Origin: Bacteroidales bacterium
Lineage (GTDB): Bacteria; Bacteroidota; Bacteroidia; Bacteroidales; UBA932
Assembly (NCBI GenBank): GCA_012513425.1
Contig: JAAZCF010000097.1
Location: 1-9,158, forward strand
DNA length: 9,158 nt
Direction: 5' to 3'
Below are positions 7,801 to 9,158 of this stretch, piece after piece. The notes under the pieces were generated by a model that worked only from the letters and a program-made list of their open reading frames with translations, searched no databases and was not told the origin of the DNA. The first letter of the stretch is position 1; each line of letters opens with the position of its first letter. Both the position numbers and the translations under genes were made by a program.

Positions 7801-8390
7801 ACCAATGGAAGTAAATCTTCAGCATCAATAACTTCTATTTTTTGAATTTCATGAGAAGTACGGAATCCATCAAAGAAATGAACAAAAGGAACACTTGATT
7901 TGATAGTAGAAAGGTGAGCAACTGCTGCCATATCCATTGCTTCTTGTACACTATTAGAAGCCAACATTGCAAAACCAGTTGCGCGAGCACTCATCACGTC
8001 TTGATGATCTCCAAAGATTGAAAGAGACTGGGCGGCCAATGCGCGCGCTGACACATGGAAAACTGTAGGGAGTAACTCACCAGCAATTTTATACATGTTT
8101 GGAATCATGAGAAGCAAACCTTGGCTTGCAGTAAATGTGGTAGTAAGAGCACCTGCTTGCAATGAACCGTGAACTGCCCCTGCAGCACCACCTTCACTTT
8201 GCATTTCAGTTACTGAAACTATTTCACCAAACATATTTTTCTTTCCAAATGCAGCCCACTCATCAACAAGTTCAGCCATTGTTGAAGATGGGGTGATAGG
8301 ATAAATAGCCGCATGCTCACTGAATAGATATGCTACATGAGCAGCGGCAAAATTGCCATCACAAGTGATGAATTTTTTTTCTTTTGCCAT
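4854..8390 (-). CDS. nifJ: Pyruvate:ferredoxin (flavodoxin) oxidoreductase, single-chain
   Basis: This cytoplasmic homodimer type converts pyruvate and CoA to acetyl-CoA and CO2 while reducing ferredoxin, the central step of anaerobic pyruvate use. The 1178 residues are the full family length. The N-terminal domain has YPITPSSTMAE (30-40), TEMQSEGG (61-68; Glu66 fits the thiamine-activating Glu) and Arg116 (pyruvate-binding position). The gamma-like domain carries GLGSDGTVGANKNTIKIIGD (423-442). A two-cluster ferredoxin domain has CxxCxxCxxxC at Cys693/696/699/703 and Cys748/751/754/758. The proximal cluster ligands are Cys818, 821, 846 and 1078, matching the Desulfovibrio africanus pattern. 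Thiamine diphosphate binding is shown by GDGWGYDIGYGG (969-980) and VYSNTGGQSSKSTP (1000-1013). The start is firm: an in-frame TAA lies 7 codons upstream (8409-8411) with no other start between. An unusual Cys-rich patch lies at 906-949. Pyruvate is the likely substrate, though other 2-oxoacids cannot be fully excluded. Confidence 0.97.
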   Translation of the reverse strand: MAKEKKFITCDGNFAAAHVAYLFSEHAAIYPITPSSTMAELVDEWAAFGKKNMFGEIVSVTEMQSEGGAAGAVHGSLQAGALTTTFTASQGLLLMIPNMYKIAGELLPTVFHVSARALAAQSLSIFGDHQDVMSARATGFAMLASNSVQEAMDMAAVAHLSTIKSSVPFVHFFDGFRTSHEIQKIEVIDAEDLLPLVSEKALARFREKALNPNKPVTRGTAQNPDVYFQSREASNKYYDAVPDIVARYMGEVGELTGRHYLPFDYYGDPQAENVIIAIGSVCETIKETIDYLAKDGKKYGLVSVHLYRPFSAKYFLRVLPKSVKKISVLDRTKEPGSSGEPLLVDVKSVLFGKDVTVVGGRYGLSSKDTTPAQIISVFENLERNESKDSFTIGIVDDVTFKSLPLKEEISLAKEGTYECKFFGLGSDGTVGANKNTIKIIGDHTPKYCQGYFDYDSKKSGGYTCSHLRFGNSPIQSPYLVTTPDFVACHVPSYLSKYDVLRGIKKGGVLLLNSMWSIEETFERIPEFVKREIAQKKLKLYIINATKIASEIGLGGRTNTILQSAFFKITGIIPYEEAVGYMKKAIDKSYGKKGENIVKMNYAAVDRGSEYVEVAIPEEWKSAVGKFVNPNFNRLAPEWIRNVADVVNAQCGNDLPVSVFDNPNLVDGTIPSGTAAFEKRGIAVSVPRWNPENCIQCNQCSYICPHAAIRPFLMTEDEAAKAPESIKKVQGNATFKEYKFTMQVSPYDCTGCGNCVDICPGMKGNKALSMESMDSQEFEQANFDYLHSKVGYKDTVAPKAQNVKNSQFAQPLFEFSGACAGCGETPYIKAITQLFGDHMMIANATGCTSIYGASFPASPYCSNAHGHGPSWANSLFEDNAEFGLGMKLGSDRVRATVAELMLKGLECSCCSSEMKAQFTKWLENKENSAITREVCDEIVPMMEQCGCDICKQLLDLQNFIPARSQWIFGGDGWGYDIGYGGLDHVLASGKNVNVMVLDTEVYSNTGGQSSKSTPAGAVAKFATSGKQVRKKDLGMMAISYGYVYVAQVAMGASQAQFLNAIKEAEAYDGPSLIIAYAPCINHGLKVGMGRSQYEEKRAVECGYWHLYRFNPSLEKQGKNPFSVDSKEPDWSLFQDFLKGEVRYASLMKTFPEQAQELFERTQQFAQWRLGTYKRMAGID
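5544..5675 (-). other. Seven-cysteine patch inside the oxidoreductase
   Basis: Residues 906-949 hold Cys906, 908, 909, 934, 944, 946 and 949, arranged as CSCC and CGCDIC around a charged helix-like stretch (FTKWLENKENSAITREVCDE). None of these are the known cluster ligands, which are all accounted for elsewhere in the protein. The patch lies between the proximal-cluster Cys846 and the thiamine diphosphate motif. It may be an extra metal or redox site, or a chance local enrichment. The residues are plain in the sequence; the function is unknown. Confidence 0.6.
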
Positions 8391-8451
8391 CTTGTAAGTA
8401 TTTATATATTAATTATTTTATACGAAAAAACCTTTTAAACAATAAATCACG

Positions 8452-8459
8452 TAAAAGTA
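8452..8459 (-). promoter_or_regulatory. Weak candidate -7 box for nifJ
   Basis: On the minus strand TACTTTTA differs from TAnnTTTG only at the last base and lies about 61 nt before the nifJ ATG. The position 19-21 nt upstream is T-rich but has no TTG. The spacer (8391-8499) is so AT-rich that a one-mismatch match is weak evidence. nifJ could also be read through from fabD. Confidence 0.25.
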
Positions 8460-8463
8460 CGAC

Positions 8464-8488
8464 TTTTTTTTCTTAATGAGAAAAAAAA
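8464..8488. repeat. A/T hairpin between fabD and nifJ
   Basis: Eight T plus CT (8464-8473) form a perfect 10-bp inverted repeat with AG plus eight A (8479-8488) around the loop TAATG. It lies 12 nt past the fabD stop. It could act as a weak fabD terminator or a sigma/UP-like AT element before nifJ. With a single G-C pair it would be unstable as RNA, so its function is uncertain. Confidence 0.45.
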
Positions 8489-8499
8489 TGCCCTTTTGA

Positions 8500-9158
8500 C
8501 TATGCTAATATTTTCCTGATAAGACCTTGAAGCACCTGACCTGGCCCTAATTCTATAAATTCATCAGCACCATCAGCAGCCATATTTTTAATAGTTTGAG
8601 TCCATCGCACCGGGCTGGTAAGTTGAGCTATCAAATTGGCCTTAATTTCTTCCGGATTAGTATAAGGAAGCGCATCCACATTTTGATAAATGGAGCATAC
8701 TGGCTTATTGAAAGGTGTTGATTCTATTGCTAATGCCAACTCGGCTCTAGCAGGTTCCATCAAAGGAGAATGAAAGGCTCCGCCTACAACCAAAGGCAAA
8801 GTTCTCTTTGCTCCAGTTTCTTTTGCAATTTGACAAGCAATCGCAATAGCATTGATATCACCGGAAATGACAAGTTGCCCCGGGCAGTTGTAATTAGCAG
8901 GGACTACTACTCCATCTATAGATTGGCAAATACGCTCAACTTCTTCGTCCGGCAAGGCTAAAATAGCTGCCATAGTACCAGGGTGAGCCTCGCAAGCTTT
9001 CTGCATCGCTTTAGCCCTTGAAGAAACCAATCGAAGCGCAGATTCAAAATTCAATGCGCCGGAAGCAACAAGGGCTGAAAATTCGCCCAACGAATGGCCG
9101 GCGACCATATCGGGATTGAAATCATCATAAGCCAAAGCTGCGGCTACTGAATGAATAA
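8500..9158 (-). CDS. fabD: Malonyl-CoA:ACP transacylase (FabD), C-terminal part, 5' end outside window
   Basis: FabD moves the malonyl group from CoA to acyl carrier protein, supplying the extender unit for type II fatty-acid synthesis in the cytoplasm. About 218 residues are visible, ending in a TAG at 8500-8502; with a usual length near 295-310, about 80-90 N-terminal residues lie beyond the window. The nucleophile elbow MVAGHSLGEFSALVASGAL carries the catalytic Ser. The Arg in SSRAKAMQ is the carboxylate-binding position, and the catalytic His is in GGAFHSPLMEPA. ANYNCPGQLVISGD and the closing ELGPGQVLQGLI, with the oxyanion-side Gln, complete the acyltransferase fold. The frame stays open upstream of the TTG at 9133-9135 (IHSVAAALAYDDF reads on as normal FabD), so that TTG is not the start. 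The gene reads in the same direction as nifJ with a spacer of 109 nt. The call is secure. Confidence 0.96.
   Translation of the reverse strand, partial: IHSVAAALAYDDFNPDMVAGHSLGEFSALVASGALNFESALRLVSSRAKAMQKACEAHPGTMAAILALPDEEVERICQSIDGVVVPANYNCPGQLVISGDINAIAIACQIAKETGAKRTLPLVVGGAFHSPLMEPARAELALAIESTPFNKPVCSIYQNVDALPYTNPEEIKANLIAQLTSPVRWTQTIKNMAADGADEFIELGPGQVLQGLIRKILA

Noticed and set aside
9133..9135. TTG as the start codon of fabD
   Set aside because: The frame continues upstream with normal FabD sequence to the window edge, and the protein would lack the N-terminal part of the fold.
1..9158. Defence system, mobile element, CRISPR array or RNA gene
   Set aside because: I looked for direct-repeat arrays, transposase motifs and tRNA-like cloverleaf or CCA ends and saw none; the coding content is fully explained by five recognised genes.

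Overview
The window looks like a chromosomal housekeeping segment from a strictly or mainly anaerobic member of the Bacteroidales. The basis is AT-leaning base use, a perfect Bacteroidetes-type -7 promoter box (TAnnTTTG), no usable Shine-Dalgarno sites, a single-chain 1178-residue pyruvate:ferredoxin oxidoreductase, and a lipoprotein GH67 alpha-glucuronidase of the kind found in xylan-using gut and rumen Bacteroidales. I cannot name the genus.

Layout, left to right. Positions 1-600 (+) hold the 3' end of pnp (KH and S1 RNA-binding domains plus a basic repeat tail). Positions 601-775 hold a striking long imperfect palindrome (about 625-749), followed by a T-tract and a promoter whose -7 box ends 8 nt before the next start codon. 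Positions 776-2578 (+) hold an ABC-F ATPase of the Uup type. A short bidirectional terminator (2584-2619) separates it from the convergent minus-strand genes. Positions 2633-4840 (-) hold a GH67 alpha-glucuronidase lipoprotein, only 13 nt downstream of the stop of nifJ (4854-8390, -). After an AT-rich spacer of 109 nt comes the 3' part of fabD (8500-9158, -), cut by the window edge.

How the genes relate. pnp and uup are RNA-turnover and translation or maintenance genes read rightward. They seem to be separately transcribed: a hairpin plus T-tract ends pnp, and a promoter with almost no leader starts uup. fabD, nifJ and aguA are read leftward. nifJ (pyruvate to acetyl-CoA plus reduced ferredoxin) and fabD (malonyl transfer to ACP) both sit around acetyl-CoA and fatty-acid metabolism. 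aguA removes 4-O-methyl-glucuronic acid from xylo-oligosaccharides, and its tight spacing behind nifJ suggests co-transcription.

I found no defence system, CRISPR array, transposase, tRNA or rRNA. The points most worth a second look are the nested palindrome between pnp and uup, the near-leaderless uup promoter, a seven-cysteine patch in the oxidoreductase, the nifJ-aguA pairing, and the Gln/Gly-rich insert near the end of the glucuronidase.
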